Positions 18,055-27,990 are shown, counted from the first letter of the stretch. The stretch: 64,000 bases of DNA from Brachybacterium sp. UMB0905 (GCF_002871795.1 NZ_PNHL01000005.1:1-64000); one strand, 5' to 3'. Numbers and translations: made by a program. The notes: generated by a model not told the origin, from the sequence alone.

Positions 18055-19407
18055 ATGAGCAGCGAACCCACGCCCCAGCGCCCTCCCGGGCTGCTCCAGC
18101 GCGCACTCACCAGCCCGCCGATCCGGCCCGACCTCGCCCGCTGGCATGAGGTAGCGGTGATGGGTGCTATCGGCGCTGCGGCGGCGTTCACACTCAGCGG
18201 CGGCCTGCTGACTCTGGGCGCGCGCGTCATGGCGCGCCTGCCCCTGGTGCCCCGCGAGGGTCTGCGCGGCCGCCCCGACCTCACCGTCCGCGCTGTCCAC
18301 GAGGACCGGGTGCACCTGGATGCGAACCCCACCTCGTTGCGCGGAGGCGTCATGGCGCTGCGGCAGAACACGGGCACCGCGCATGTGCGGCTCGGCGAGG
18401 TCATCGGCCACCCCACACCCCGCACGGTGGCGCGACAGATGCTCGCCGCGGACACCGATGTGCCGCTGGCTGTGGACCGGGCGACCTCGAACGGTTTTTT
18501 CTGGGCCGGGGACCCGCGCACCGCGCACGGACTGCCCACGACCGAAGTGCATATCGAATCCCCGGTGGGGCACATGCCCGCCTGGCTGGTCCGTCCTGAT
18601 GCGGTGCGCGGCGCGGCCGATGGTCACGCGGACACCTGGGCGATCCTCGTGCACGGGCACGGATCCGCCCGCGGGGAGGCGCTGCGCGTGATCCCCCTGC
18701 TGCACCGCCTGGGGCTCACCAGCCTGGTCATCACCTACCGCAATGACGCCGGGGCCCCGGCCTCCGCGGACCGCATGCATCACCTGGGGTCGGCGGAATG
18801 GGAGGACACTGAGGCGGCGATCGAGTTCGCCCTGGCCCACGGCGCCCGTCGAATCCTGCTGATGGGCTGGTCGATGGGTGGCGGGATCGTGCTGCGCACC
18901 TCCGTGCGCTCAGCGCACCGCGAGCAGATCGCCGCGCTCGTGCTCGACTCCCCAGCCGTGGACTGGCAGGACATCCTCATCTACCACGCGACCGCGCTGA
19001 AGGCCCCGGCACCGATGCGGCGCCTGGCCCTGTGGATGATGACCTCCCAGATGGGCGCGAGGATGGTGCGCCTGCACGAACCGCTCGCCCTGCATGAGAT
19101 GACCCCCAGCTACTACGCTGAGCATCTGCGCCACCGCACCCTGCTGTTCCACGCCATGGACGATGCCACCGTCCCGCCCGAGCCCAGCCGACTGCTGGCC
19201 GCCCGCCGCAAGGACCTCATCGAGTACGTGCCGGTCGACGGCGCCTCCCACACCCGCGAGTGGAACCGGGACCCCGCCCGGTACGAGCGGCGCCTGGCGG
19301 ACTTCCTCATCGATGCCCTGGACCTCGAGGACGTCGGCGAGATCAGCTTCCCGGTCCGCGATCCCGCCGCGCCGGCCCTCGAAGGATCCATCGGCCTGCG
19401 CCTGTGA
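18055..19407 (+). CDS. Membrane-anchored alpha/beta hydrolase
   Basis: This serine hydrolase of the alpha/beta fold (450 residues) is probably tethered to the membrane by one N-terminal helix (about residues 36-58), with the catalytic domain from about 170. The oxyanion region is AILVHGHGSARGEAL and the nucleophile lies in LMGWSMGGGIVL. The acid is in HAMDDATVPPEPS and the catalytic His in DGASHTREW. The substrate is unknown; the family includes esterases and peptidase-like enzymes. The frame is open further upstream, but the TACACT box 7 bp before ATG 18055 and the msrB promoter region fix the start. The gene ends 24 bp before the convergent reductase gene. Confidence 0.85.
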   Translation: MSSEPTPQRPPGLLQRALTSPPIRPDLARWHEVAVMGAIGAAAAFTLSGGLLTLGARVMARLPLVPREGLRGRPDLTVRAVHEDRVHLDANPTSLRGGVMALRQNTGTAHVRLGEVIGHPTPRTVARQMLAADTDVPLAVDRATSNGFFWAGDPRTAHGLPTTEVHIESPVGHMPAWLVRPDAVRGAADGHADTWAILVHGHGSARGEALRVIPLLHRLGLTSLVITYRNDAGAPASADRMHHLGSAEWEDTEAAIEFALAHGARRILLMGWSMGGGIVLRTSVRSAHREQIAALVLDSPAVDWQDILIYHATALKAPAPMRRLALWMMTSQMGARMVRLHEPLALHEMTPSYYAEHLRHRTLLFHAMDDATVPPEPSRLLAARRKDLIEYVPVDGASHTREWNRDPARYERRLADFLIDALDLEDVGEISFPVRDPAAPALEGSIGLRL

Positions 19408-19431
19408 CGCGGTTCCGCGGGGGAGAGCTGC

Positions 19432-20175
19432 TTACGCCGGGCGCGTGTAACGGCTGCTGCTTGCGTGCTCGCCCACCAGCAGGGAGCGCAGCTGCCAGGG
19501 CTGATCATGCGCCGGCGCCCGCAGCACCGGCGGGGAATCGCCGCCCACGGTCCGATGGGTGGTGGACAGGCACAGCTCATCGAGCACACCGGCGTGCAGC
19601 AGCCATCCCAGGGTCGACGGACCGCCCTCGGCCTGGATGCCGCGCAGCCCCCGCGCCGCGAGCAGCGCGATGACCTGCTGTGGGGTATCTGCCCCCAGCA
19701 CCCGCTCCCGCGGCAGCCCTGAGCGCTCCGCCGCGTCCTTGGCCCCCGCGGCGGGGGTGATGAGCAGCGTGGTGCCGTCCGGATCCACCCCGCGGGGCAG
19801 CTCACCGCTGCGGGAGAGGATCGCCAGCACCGGGCGGTCCCCGCCGCCGGGCCGACGGGAGGGCGTGAGCAGCCCCGCATGCCCCTGCACCTGGGTGTAG
19901 TCCTCCGCTCGCGCCGTCTGCGCCCCCACCAGCACCACATCTGCGAGGGCCCGCAGTACCGAGAACACGAGCGAGTCATCCGGATTGCGCAGCGGGCCGC
20001 TCGTCCCATCGGCCCCCACCACCGCCCCGTCGATCGTCGTGTTCATCATGGCGCGCACCCGCACGGCATCGCGCGGCAGCGCATACAGCTCGGCGAGCAG
20101 CTGCACCCCCGCGGCGTTATCGCGCACCGGCAGCGAGGCAGGCAGCACCGCACCATGGCGCAGCAGCAGATGCAT
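19432..20175 (-). CDS. RibD C-terminal domain (pyrimidine reductase-like) protein
   Basis: The protein (247 residues) consists of the dihydrofolate-reductase-like domain found at the C terminus of RibD. It has an NADPH-binding fold with MMNTTIDGAVVG near residues 45-56, ADVVLVGAQTARAEDY (about 79-94) and IQAEGGPSTLGWLL (about 180-193). It lacks the deaminase domain, so it is either a stand-alone pyrimidine reductase or a reductase of another substrate. The start at 20175 is chosen for the GGGGAGG ribosome binding site 5 bp upstream. The longer frame to 20238 has none. It is divergent from zapE. Confidence 0.85.
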   Translation of the reverse strand: MHLLLRHGAVLPASLPVRDNAAGVQLLAELYALPRDAVRVRAMMNTTIDGAVVGADGTSGPLRNPDDSLVFSVLRALADVVLVGAQTARAEDYTQVQGHAGLLTPSRRPGGGDRPVLAILSRSGELPRGVDPDGTTLLITPAAGAKDAAERSGLPRERVLGADTPQQVIALLAARGLRGIQAEGGPSTLGWLLHAGVLDELCLSTTHRTVGGDSPPVLRAPAHDQPWQLRSLLVGEHASSSRYTRPA

Positions 20176-20293
20176 CGAACCTCCCCGGGGACAGCAGGCG
20201 GCGCCTCGGGGCATGTCCCCGTCGGCCCACCGGACCATGTGGTACCGATCATCCCGCAGGCTCGCGGCTCACCGCCAGCTCACGGCCTGCGCC

Positions 20294-20299
20294 TAGACT
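20294..20299 (+). promoter_or_regulatory. -10 box of zapE (leaderless)
   Basis: TAGACT is followed by CGGCCGG and then the GTG of zapE. The 7-bp gap and the absence of a Shine-Dalgarno sequence predict a leaderless transcript. Confidence 0.6.
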
Positions 20300-20306
20300 C
20301 GGCCGG

Positions 20307-21338
20307 GTGATCGAAGCCCTCAGCGACCGCCGGCCCGAACCGTCTCTCGAGCGCATGCTCGCAGACCTCGTGCCCCCGCCGCGGTTCGCGAGCGCCCGCC
20401 TGGACACCTACGTGCCCGACCCCGCGCACGCCTCCCAGCAGGAGGCCAAGGAGCGCATCGCCGCCTTCGCCGCCGCGCTGGACCGGCCCCGCGGGGGGAT
20501 CCTCTCCAAGCTGCGGCGCCGCAGCGAACCCGCCCGCGGCATCTACCTCGACGGCGGCTTCGGGGTCGGCAAGACCCACCTGCTGACCTCCCTGTTCCAT
20601 GAGGCGGGCGGCCAGCGGGTGTACGGCACCTTTGTGGAGTACACGGACCTGGTGGGGGAGCTCGGCTTCCAGAAGGCCGTGGACCTGCTGGCTGAATCCC
20701 GGCTCGTGTGCATCGACGAGTTCGAGCTCGACGACCCCGGCGACACCCTGCTCATGACCCGGCTGATCCGCGAGCTGTCCGACCGGCAGGTCGCGATCGT
20801 CGCCACCTCCAACACCCTCCCGGACGCCCTGGGGGAGGGGCGGTTCGCCGCCCAGGACTTCCTGCGAGAGATCCAGGCGATGGCGGAGCGTTTCGAGGTG
20901 CTGCGGATCGACGGTGAGGACTACCGGCGCCGCGACTCCACCGCCGAGATCACCGCCGTGGCCGAGGAGGCGCTGCGCGAGCACGCTGCTGCGGCCGATG
21001 GTGCCACGCTCGATGCCTTCGAGGACCTGCTGGCCCACCTCACGCAGGTGCATCCCTCCCGCTACGAGGCGCTGATCGACGATGTGCGCGCCGTCCACCT
21101 CACCGGGGTGCGGGGCCTGACGCATCATCACGACGCGCTGCGCTTCGTGGTGCTCATCGACCGTCTCTACGATCAGCAGATCCCGGTGCTGCTGTCCCTC
21201 GCCGGGGCGGGGGATCAGGGGGTGCTCGAGGACCTGTTCACCCCCGAGATGCTCACCTCCGGGTACCGCAAGAAGTATCTCCGGGCCCTGTCACGCTTGG
21301 CCTCCCTCACCCGCGACGGCGCCGCCCTGCTGGGCTGA
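20307..21338 (+). CDS. zapE: ZapE/AFG1-type ATPase
   Basis: This AFG1/ZapE family P-loop ATPase (343 residues) is linked in other bacteria to Z-ring constriction. The Walker A motif GGFGVGKTHLL is at about residues 85-95, Walker B RLVCIDEFELDD near 132-143, and a sensor region VAIVATSNTLPD near 163-174. DLFTPEMLTSGYRKKYLRALSR near the end is also family-typical. The start is a GTG 7 bp after TAGACT. It converges with treZ, and the 43-bp space between them contains a small GCTGAG/CTCAGC hairpin overlapping the stop codon. Confidence 0.92.
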   Translation: MIEALSDRRPEPSLERMLADLVPPPRFASARLDTYVPDPAHASQQEAKERIAAFAAALDRPRGGILSKLRRRSEPARGIYLDGGFGVGKTHLLTSLFHEAGGQRVYGTFVEYTDLVGELGFQKAVDLLAESRLVCIDEFELDDPGDTLLMTRLIRELSDRQVAIVATSNTLPDALGEGRFAAQDFLREIQAMAERFEVLRIDGEDYRRRDSTAEITAVAEEALREHAAAADGATLDAFEDLLAHLTQVHPSRYEALIDDVRAVHLTGVRGLTHHHDALRFVVLIDRLYDQQIPVLLSLAGAGDQGVLEDLFTPEMLTSGYRKKYLRALSRLASLTRDGAALLG

Positions 21339-21381
21339 GCAGCCTGCCTCAGCGGCACGGCCCCGTGGCGGGCAGTGCCGG

Positions 21382-23172
21382 TCAGGCGAGCTGCAGCACG
21401 ATCACGCCCGGGCCTGGGAGGTACCCCGGATCTGCGGCATCGGCGCCGAAGCTCGCGAGCACCCCATCGGCCGCAGAGATCCCGGCCTGATCGAGCACCT
21501 GCGCCGCCTCGAGCGGCTGCTCTCCCTGGTGGGCGAGCACGCCGATGCTCCCGCGGCGCAGCAGCACGGTCTGCTCGCCCAGCACGGTCACCTCCGCGGA
21601 GCGCAGATCCGGGTCGCGCAGGTCCTCGTGCTCGCGCCGCAGCCGCAGCAGCGTGCGATACCACTCCAGCATCACCGCATGCGGGGCCTGCTCCCGCTCT
21701 TCCCAGCGCAGCAGCGCGGAGGTGAAGGTCTGCTCCTGCTGCGGGTCCGGGACCGGATCGGACCAGCCCATCGCCGCGAACTCCTCGGCCCGGCCAGCGC
21801 TGACCAGGGGGCCAAGCTCTTCGTCATGGTCGGTGAAGAAGGGGAACGGCGTCGAGGCCGCCCATTCTTCCCCCTGGAACAGCATCGGCGTGCCCGGCCC
21901 CAGCAAGATCAGCGCGGCCGCAGCCGCATGCAGCGCTGGCGGCAGGCCATGGTGAATGCGGTCACCGGCCGCCCGGTTCCCCACCTGGTCGTGGTCCTGC
22001 AGGAAGGTGACGAAGGAATGCGCGTCATAGTCGGTGCTCGCGGGATCCACCGGGGCACCCCACGTCTGCCCGCGGAAGGAGGAGTAGCTGCCGTCATGCA
22101 GGAACATGCCCGTCAGGACCTTCGCCAGTGCCTCGGCGGACCCGAAATCGCCGTAGTAGCCCTGGCGCTCGCCGGTGATCCACGCATGCACCCCGTGGTG
22201 CACATCATCGGCCCACTGCATATCCATCCCGAGCCCGCCAACAGCAGTAGGCGAGACGGTCGTGGGCTGATTGCGATCCGATTCCGCGATGAGGGTGAGG
22301 GGCCGTCCGGTCTCCTCCTCCCAGGCGGTGACGGCATCGGCGAGCTCGGCGAGGAAAGGCTGCGATGCTTCCTCATCGCGCAGCTCATGCACGGCATCCA
22401 GCCGCAGGCCATCCACCCCCACGTCCACGAGCCACTGCCGGGCGCTGCCCAGCAGGAAGGCACGCACCTGCGCGGAGCCCTCCTGGTCGAGGTTGACCGC
22501 ATCGCCCCACGGGGTCTGGTAGTGCTCCGTGAAATACGGGCCGAACATGCCCAGGTAGTTCCCGGAAGGCCCCAGATGGTTGTGCACCACATCGAGCAGC
22601 ACCGCGAGGCCGCGCCGATGCGCCGCCGCGACGAAACGGGCCAGCGCCGCCGGGCCCCCGTAGGCGGCATGCGTCGCATACAGGCCCACCCCGTCGTATC
22701 CCCAGCCGCGGGAACCGGGGAAAGTCGCCACCGGCATGAGCTCTACCGCGTCCACTCCCAGGTCCACCAGCTCATCAAGACGCTCAATCGCGCTGTCCAG
22801 GGTGCCGCCGCGGCCGTCCGGGCCGGGCGTGAACGTGCCCACGTGCAGCTCGTACAGCACCGCCCCGCGCAGGTCAGCGCCCCGCCAGCCGACGTTTTCC
22901 CGCAGGGCCCGCGGATCGACCACCTCGGACGGCGCATGGACCCCGTCGGGCTGGGACAGCGAGCGCGGATCCGGCAGCCACAGCGGCCCGCCATCGAGCC
23001 GGAAAGCGTAGCGTTCCCCGGGCCGGGCCGGCCGATCAGGCAACTCGAACCACCCCTGGCCACACGGGCGCAGCGGATGGATGACCCCCTCCACCTGCAC
23101 GTCCACAGCGGACGCGGCGGGGGCCCACACCTCGTAGCGGTCGTAGGCACGCTCCGGCACGGGGCGGCTCAT
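21382..23172 (-). CDS. treZ: Malto-oligosyltrehalose trehalohydrolase TreZ
   Basis: TreZ releases trehalose from maltooligosyl-trehalose and acts after TreY. It has 596 residues with an N-terminal carbohydrate-binding-like domain (about 1-90) and a GH13 catalytic barrel. The conserved regions are DVVHNHLG (I), GLRLDAVHEL with the nucleophile Asp (II), LIAESDRN with the acid Glu (III) and FLQDHDQVGN (IV). A C-terminal beta domain follows. Its ATG overlaps the treY stop in an ATGA. With treX and treY it completes the glycogen-to-trehalose route. Confidence 0.96.
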   Translation of the reverse strand: MSRPVPERAYDRYEVWAPAASAVDVQVEGVIHPLRPCGQGWFELPDRPARPGERYAFRLDGGPLWLPDPRSLSQPDGVHAPSEVVDPRALRENVGWRGADLRGAVLYELHVGTFTPGPDGRGGTLDSAIERLDELVDLGVDAVELMPVATFPGSRGWGYDGVGLYATHAAYGGPAALARFVAAAHRRGLAVLLDVVHNHLGPSGNYLGMFGPYFTEHYQTPWGDAVNLDQEGSAQVRAFLLGSARQWLVDVGVDGLRLDAVHELRDEEASQPFLAELADAVTAWEEETGRPLTLIAESDRNQPTTVSPTAVGGLGMDMQWADDVHHGVHAWITGERQGYYGDFGSAEALAKVLTGMFLHDGSYSSFRGQTWGAPVDPASTDYDAHSFVTFLQDHDQVGNRAAGDRIHHGLPPALHAAAAALILLGPGTPMLFQGEEWAASTPFPFFTDHDEELGPLVSAGRAEEFAAMGWSDPVPDPQQEQTFTSALLRWEEREQAPHAVMLEWYRTLLRLRREHEDLRDPDLRSAEVTVLGEQTVLLRRGSIGVLAHQGEQPLEAAQVLDQAGISAADGVLASFGADAADPGYLPGPGVIVLQLA

Positions 23173-25739
23173 CGGGTGGTCTCCGGCGCGGCCGACGGGG
23201 CAGCGGCCGGCACGAGCAGCGCCACCGGCCAGCCGCTGAGCAGCTCGGCGAGGGGCAGGCGTCCGCCGTCATGCTCGGCCCCGGTGAGCAGGTCGCGCCA
23301 CCGCCCCTCAGGCAGGGCGATCCAGTTCTCGCCCCAGCCGCCGCGCCGCTCAAGGCCGCTCGCCAGGCGCGTGACCACGGTGACTGCTTCCACCGGCCCG
23401 TCGGCGACGGCGCGACCGAAAGCCACGGCGTGCGCGGTGGTCGTGGGCAGCGGACGGTAGGAGGCCTCCCGGCCGCGGAACAGCTCGGGCCGCTCCCTGC
23501 GCAGCACGAGCGCCCGATGCGTCAGCCACTGCTTCTCATCGCCGAGCCCCTCCGGCCCGGCACCGTCGATCATGCGGACCAGGCGCTCGGCATGCGCGGC
23601 ATGATCCACCGGGCGGCGGTTATCGGGATCCACGAGGGAGAAGTCCACCCGCTCATTGCCCTGATACACATCCGGCACGCCCGGCATTGTCAGCTGCACG
23701 AGCTTCTGCCCGAGGATCGCGGCGCGCTGCGCGCTCGCGGTGCGGCGGTTCCACTGCGCGAGGATCTCGGCGACCTCCGCACTGGTGATCGCGGCGCGGC
23801 CCAAATCCTGGACCTGCTGCTCATAGTCGGCGTCCTGCTCAGTCCAGGTGGTGTGCACTTTCGCTTCGCGCATCGCCTTGGCGAGGTAGCTCTCGAGCCG
23901 CTCGGCATCCAGCGGCGGCGCGTCACAGCCGGGCAGCGGGGAGCAGCCAGCCAGCACCTGCCACAGCAGCAGCTCGATCGCGCCATCCACGCGGTCGCCA
24001 CGGTGCGCACTCGTCGTGCGATCCAGCTCCTGAACCACCAGGGACCACTCGAGCGGCAGCTCCGTCAGCACCGCCAGGCGTGCGCGCACGTCCTCGCTGC
24101 GCTTGGTGTCATGCGTGGACAGCGTCGTCATCGCATCGGGGTAGGTGCGCAGCATGTGCTGGGCGTGATCGTGCAGCTCATCGGGCTCCACGCCGATCCG
24201 CTCCGGATCCGCGCCCACCTCCGTCACCGGCGCGAAGCGGGTGTAGCGGTAGAAGGCGGTGTCCTCCAGGCCCTTGGCGTGCACTGGCCCGCAGGTCTGG
24301 GCGAAGCGCACCACCACTTCGTCGCGCTCGGCGCGCCGGGTGCGGCCCGCGCTGCCCACCTCATCGCCGCACACGAGCGCCAGCACGATCTCGAGCGTCG
24401 CCGTGAGATCCTCATCGTCCCCCAGCTCGGTGCGGGCCCGGGCCGCCGCCTGCTCGAGCACCGCCCTTTCGGATCCGGGCGCCGGCTCCCCGGGCACGAT
24501 GTAGGCGCGGTAGCGATCCATCGACCCCAGCAGCGCCACGATCACGGTCTGGATGTTCCGCCGCGTGGTGTCCCGCAGCCGGATGTCCTCTTGGCAGATG
24601 CGGTGGATCAGCGTGGTCAGCCGCTCGATCTCCGCCCACAGGCTGGTGGACATGATCAGCGCCGCAGACTCCCGGGCGATCTCCGCGAAGGGGCGCAGAT
24701 CCCCGGTGCGACGCTGCCACAGATGCGTCAGCCCCAGCGCGCCATGCGGATCATGGAACAGCCCGCCCACGCGCCATAGCGCGTCATAGCCCGTGGTGCC
24801 CGCACAGGGGAAATCGGAGGGCAGATGCTCCTCGCCCTCCAGGATTTTCTCCACCACCGTCCAGGCGCCCCCGGAGGCTGCGTGCAGATCCCGCAGGTAG
24901 CCGCGCGGATCGGCGAGCCCATCGGGATGGTCGATGCGGTAGCCGTCGATCACGCCCTCAGCCTGCAGGCCCAGCAGCAGCTCATGGGTGGCCGCGAACA
25001 CCTCGGGGTCCTCCACTCGCACCGCCGCGAGGGTGTTCACATCGAAGAAGCGCCGGTAGTTCAGCTCCTCATCGGAGACCTTCCAGTACGCCAGGCGGTA
25101 CCACTGGCGATCCAGCAGATCCGCGAGCCCCAGATGCTCGGTGCCCTCCGCGACCGGCAGCACGTGCTCGAAGTACCGCACCACCGTCTCGGTGCGCACC
25201 GACCCGTCGGCCTGCGGCACATCGACCTCATCCAGGGCGATCTCACCATCGGCGAGGACCGCGCCGATCGGGCGGCCCAGCACCGGCACCAGCAGGGACC
25301 GTTCGGCCGAGAGCTCTACGTCGAACCACGCCGCGTACGGGGAGGCGGGGCCCTCGCGCAGCACCGACCACAGGGCGCGGTTGTGCCAGATCGGGGTGGG
25401 GATCGCCATGTGGTTGGGGACCACATCGACGATCAGGCCCATGCCGTGGTCATGCGCCTGCGCGGCGAGGCGCCGCAGGGCCGCCTCACCGCCGATCTCC
25501 GCGCTGATGCGCGTGTGGTCCACGACGTCATAGCCATGCATCGACCCGGGCGCGGCCTGCAGGACGGGTGAGCAGAACAGGTGCCCGACGCCGAGCCGCG
25601 CCAGATACGGCACCACCCGCACCGCGTCATCGGCGGTGAACTCCGCGCTCAGCTGCAGCCGGTAGGTCGACGTGGGGGCGGCAGGCGCAGCGGGCGGAGT
25701 GGAGGTCAGGGAGGTGGGGGCGGCGGGTGCGGTGCTCAC
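23169..25739 (-). CDS. treY: Malto-oligosyltrehalose synthase TreY
   Basis: TreY is a GH13 intramolecular transglucosylase that turns the reducing end of maltodextrins into a trehalose unit. It has 856 residues. The core starts with STYRLQLSAEFT and LGVGHLFCSPVLQAAPGSMHGYD. The catalytic regions are VPNHMA (I), GYRIDHPDGLADP (II), VVEKILEGEEHLP (III) and TLSTHDTKRSEDVRAR (IV), and the C terminus has PGVPDVYQGNE. About 20 Ala/Pro/Thr-rich residues precede the core. The GTG at 25739 is preceded by GAGGAG. A 73-bp gap separates it from treX. Confidence 0.96.
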   Translation of the reverse strand: MSTAPAAPTSLTSTPPAAPAAPTSTYRLQLSAEFTADDAVRVVPYLARLGVGHLFCSPVLQAAPGSMHGYDVVDHTRISAEIGGEAALRRLAAQAHDHGMGLIVDVVPNHMAIPTPIWHNRALWSVLREGPASPYAAWFDVELSAERSLLVPVLGRPIGAVLADGEIALDEVDVPQADGSVRTETVVRYFEHVLPVAEGTEHLGLADLLDRQWYRLAYWKVSDEELNYRRFFDVNTLAAVRVEDPEVFAATHELLLGLQAEGVIDGYRIDHPDGLADPRGYLRDLHAASGGAWTVVEKILEGEEHLPSDFPCAGTTGYDALWRVGGLFHDPHGALGLTHLWQRRTGDLRPFAEIARESAALIMSTSLWAEIERLTTLIHRICQEDIRLRDTTRRNIQTVIVALLGSMDRYRAYIVPGEPAPGSERAVLEQAAARARTELGDDEDLTATLEIVLALVCGDEVGSAGRTRRAERDEVVVRFAQTCGPVHAKGLEDTAFYRYTRFAPVTEVGADPERIGVEPDELHDHAQHMLRTYPDAMTTLSTHDTKRSEDVRARLAVLTELPLEWSLVVQELDRTTSAHRGDRVDGAIELLLWQVLAGCSPLPGCDAPPLDAERLESYLAKAMREAKVHTTWTEQDADYEQQVQDLGRAAITSAEVAEILAQWNRRTASAQRAAILGQKLVQLTMPGVPDVYQGNERVDFSLVDPDNRRPVDHAAHAERLVRMIDGAGPEGLGDEKQWLTHRALVLRRERPELFRGREASYRPLPTTTAHAVAFGRAVADGPVEAVTVVTRLASGLERRGGWGENWIALPEGRWRDLLTGAEHDGGRLPLAELLSGWPVALLVPAAAPSAAPETTR

Positions 25740-25812
25740 GATGGGGCTCCTCGGCTCGACGGCTGGTCGGCCGGGCGCGCTGGCGCAGCCCGGCCGACGG
25801 GGCAGGTTGGTC

Positions 25813-27978
25813 TCAGGCGCGGGCCGGACGGTCCGTGTCCGCGCTCTCGGTCTCCTCGGCGTCCAGGTCCATTGGCGGACGCAGGAGGATCAGCAGGGAG
25901 TGGCCCGGTCGGGTCAGCGTCGCGCCGGCCTCGAGCGTGGTGCCCACGTCGATCGTGTCGCCGGTGCCCAGGACCACCTCCCACTGCTCCCCGTGATGCG
26001 CGGGCGGCAGGGTGAAGTTCACGTCATTGCCGGAGGCGTTGAACATCACCAGGGCGGAGTCGTCCACGATCTGCTCGCCGCGCTGATTGGGCTCGGGGAT
26101 CGCGGAGCCGTTGAGGAACATGGTCAGGCACTTGTTCTGCGCCTCGTCCCAGTCCTCCTGGGTCATCGGCTCCCCGTCGGTGGCGAACCACTCCACATCC
26201 GGCAGTTCGCTCTCGGCGCCGTCGCGCACCGTGCCCTGCAGGAAGCGGCGCCGCCGGAAGATCGGATGCTCCTGCCGCAGGGCGATCATCTCCCGGGTGA
26301 AGGCCAGCATGTCCTGCTGGTGTGCATCCAGGTCCCAGTCCATCCAGGACAGCTCATTGTCCTGGCAGTAGGTGTTGTTGTTGCCGTCCTGGGTGCGGCC
26401 CATCTCGTCGCCGTGCAGGATCATCGGCACGCCCTGGCTGAGCAGCAGCGTGGCCATGAGGTTCTTCGCCCGACGGGTGCGCAGCGCCAGCACGTCCGCA
26501 TCCTCCGTCGGCCCTTCGGCGCCGGAGTTCCACGAACGGTTGTGGCTCTCGCCGTCGTTGCCGCCCTCGCCGTTGGCCTCATTGTGGCGGTCGTTGTAGG
26601 AGACCAGGTCCCGCAGGGTGAAACCGTCGTGCGCGGTGACGAAATTGATCGAGGCGATCGGGGTGCGGCCGGTGTGCTGGTACAGATCCGACGAGCCGGC
26701 CAGACGCGAGGTGAAGTCGGCGAGCTTGCCCGGCTCAGAGCGGTGGAAGTCCCGCACTGTGTCGCGGTACTTGCCGTTCCACTCCGACCACAGCGGTGGA
26801 AAGCCGCCCACCTGGTAGCCGCCCTCGCCCAGATCCCACGGCTCGGCGATCAGCTTCACCTGGGAGATGATCGGATCCTGCTGGATGATGTCGAAGAACG
26901 CCGACAGGCGATCCACCTCGTGCAGCTCCCGGGCGAGCGTGGAGGCCAGATCGAAGCGGAAGCCGTCCACGTGCATCTCGGTCACCCAGTACCGCAGCGA
27001 GTCCATGATCAGCTGCAGCACATGCGGCGTGCGCATGAGCAGCGAGTTCCCGGTGCCGGTGGTGTCGTAGTAGTGGGAGCGGTCCTCCTCCACCAGGCGG
27101 TAGTAGGCGGCGTTGTCGATGCCGCGGAAGCACAGGGTGGGGCCCATGTGGTTGCCTTCGGCGGTGTGGTTGTAGACCACGTCGAGGATCACCTCGATGT
27201 TCGCTTCGTGCAGGTTCTTCACCATCTGCTTGAACTCTTGGACCTGCTGACCCGCGTCCCCGGCGTAGGCGTACTCGTTGTGCGGGGCGAAGAAGCCGAT
27301 GGTGTTGTAGCCCCAATAGTTGCGCAGGCCCTTCTCCACCAGGTGGCCGTCCTGGACGAACTGGTGCACGGGCATCAGCTCCACCGCCGTGACACCCAGC
27401 TCCTTGAGGTGCTCGATGATCGCCGGGTGACCCATCGCCACATAGGTGCCCCGGATCGACTCATCGATGTCCGGGTGCTGCATGGTCAGGCCCTTGACGT
27501 GGGCCTCGTAGATGACGGTGTCGTGGTACTCATGGGCCGGGGGGTGATCGTTGCCCCAGTCGAAGTAGGGCGAGACCACGACGGAGTGCATGGTGTGCGC
27601 ACCGGAGTCCTCGGTGTTGCGCTGGGCGTGGTCATCGAAGTCGTAGCTGTACAGCGAAGGATGGTTGGAGGCCATGCCGGCGATCGCCTTCGCGTACGGG
27701 TCCAGCAGCAGTTTGCTGGGGTCGCAGCGGTGCCCGGAGGCCGGGTCGTAAGGGCCGTGCACGCGGTAGCCGTATCGCTGACCGGGCTGCACCGCGGGGA
27801 GGTAGACGTGCCACACGTAGGCGTCGACCTCGGTGACCTCGATGCGACGCTCGCTGCCGTCATCGTCGATGAGGCACAGTTCGACGCGCTCGGCGACCTC
27901 CGAGAAGAGTGCGAAGTTCGTGCCCGAGCCGTCGAAGGTGGCACCCAGGGGGTAGGACTGTCCGGTCCAGATCTGCAT
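25813..27978 (-). CDS. treX: Glycogen debranching enzyme TreX/GlgX
   Basis: This is a GH13 isoamylase-type debranching enzyme (721 residues) that hydrolyses alpha-1,6 branches and supplies linear maltodextrins to TreY. An N-terminal CBM48-like domain (QSYPLGATFDGSGTNFALFS) is followed by the catalytic barrel with DVVYNHTAEG (I), GFRFDLASTLARE (II), LIAEPWDLGEGGYQVG (III) and NFVTAHDGFTLRDLVSYN (IV). The C-terminal beta domain ends near 700, followed by an acidic tail. The ATG at 27978 lies 6 bp after a TACTCT box, so the operon treX-treY-treZ probably starts as a leaderless message. Confidence 0.95.
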   Translation of the reverse strand: MQIWTGQSYPLGATFDGSGTNFALFSEVAERVELCLIDDDGSERRIEVTEVDAYVWHVYLPAVQPGQRYGYRVHGPYDPASGHRCDPSKLLLDPYAKAIAGMASNHPSLYSYDFDDHAQRNTEDSGAHTMHSVVVSPYFDWGNDHPPAHEYHDTVIYEAHVKGLTMQHPDIDESIRGTYVAMGHPAIIEHLKELGVTAVELMPVHQFVQDGHLVEKGLRNYWGYNTIGFFAPHNEYAYAGDAGQQVQEFKQMVKNLHEANIEVILDVVYNHTAEGNHMGPTLCFRGIDNAAYYRLVEEDRSHYYDTTGTGNSLLMRTPHVLQLIMDSLRYWVTEMHVDGFRFDLASTLARELHEVDRLSAFFDIIQQDPIISQVKLIAEPWDLGEGGYQVGGFPPLWSEWNGKYRDTVRDFHRSEPGKLADFTSRLAGSSDLYQHTGRTPIASINFVTAHDGFTLRDLVSYNDRHNEANGEGGNDGESHNRSWNSGAEGPTEDADVLALRTRRAKNLMATLLLSQGVPMILHGDEMGRTQDGNNNTYCQDNELSWMDWDLDAHQQDMLAFTREMIALRQEHPIFRRRRFLQGTVRDGAESELPDVEWFATDGEPMTQEDWDEAQNKCLTMFLNGSAIPEPNQRGEQIVDDSALVMFNASGNDVNFTLPPAHHGEQWEVVLGTGDTIDVGTTLEAGATLTRPGHSLLILLRPPMDLDAEETESADTDRPARA

Positions 27979-27984
27979 GGGCTC

Positions 27985-27990
27985 AGAGTA
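27985..27990 (-). promoter_or_regulatory. -10 box of the treXYZ operon (leaderless)
   Basis: On the minus strand TACTCT is followed by GAGCCC and the treX ATG, so transcription would start on the start codon. Further upstream, GGTCAC (28040-28045) and GTGACC (28063-28068) form a spaced inverted repeat that could bind a regulator. Confidence 0.6.
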
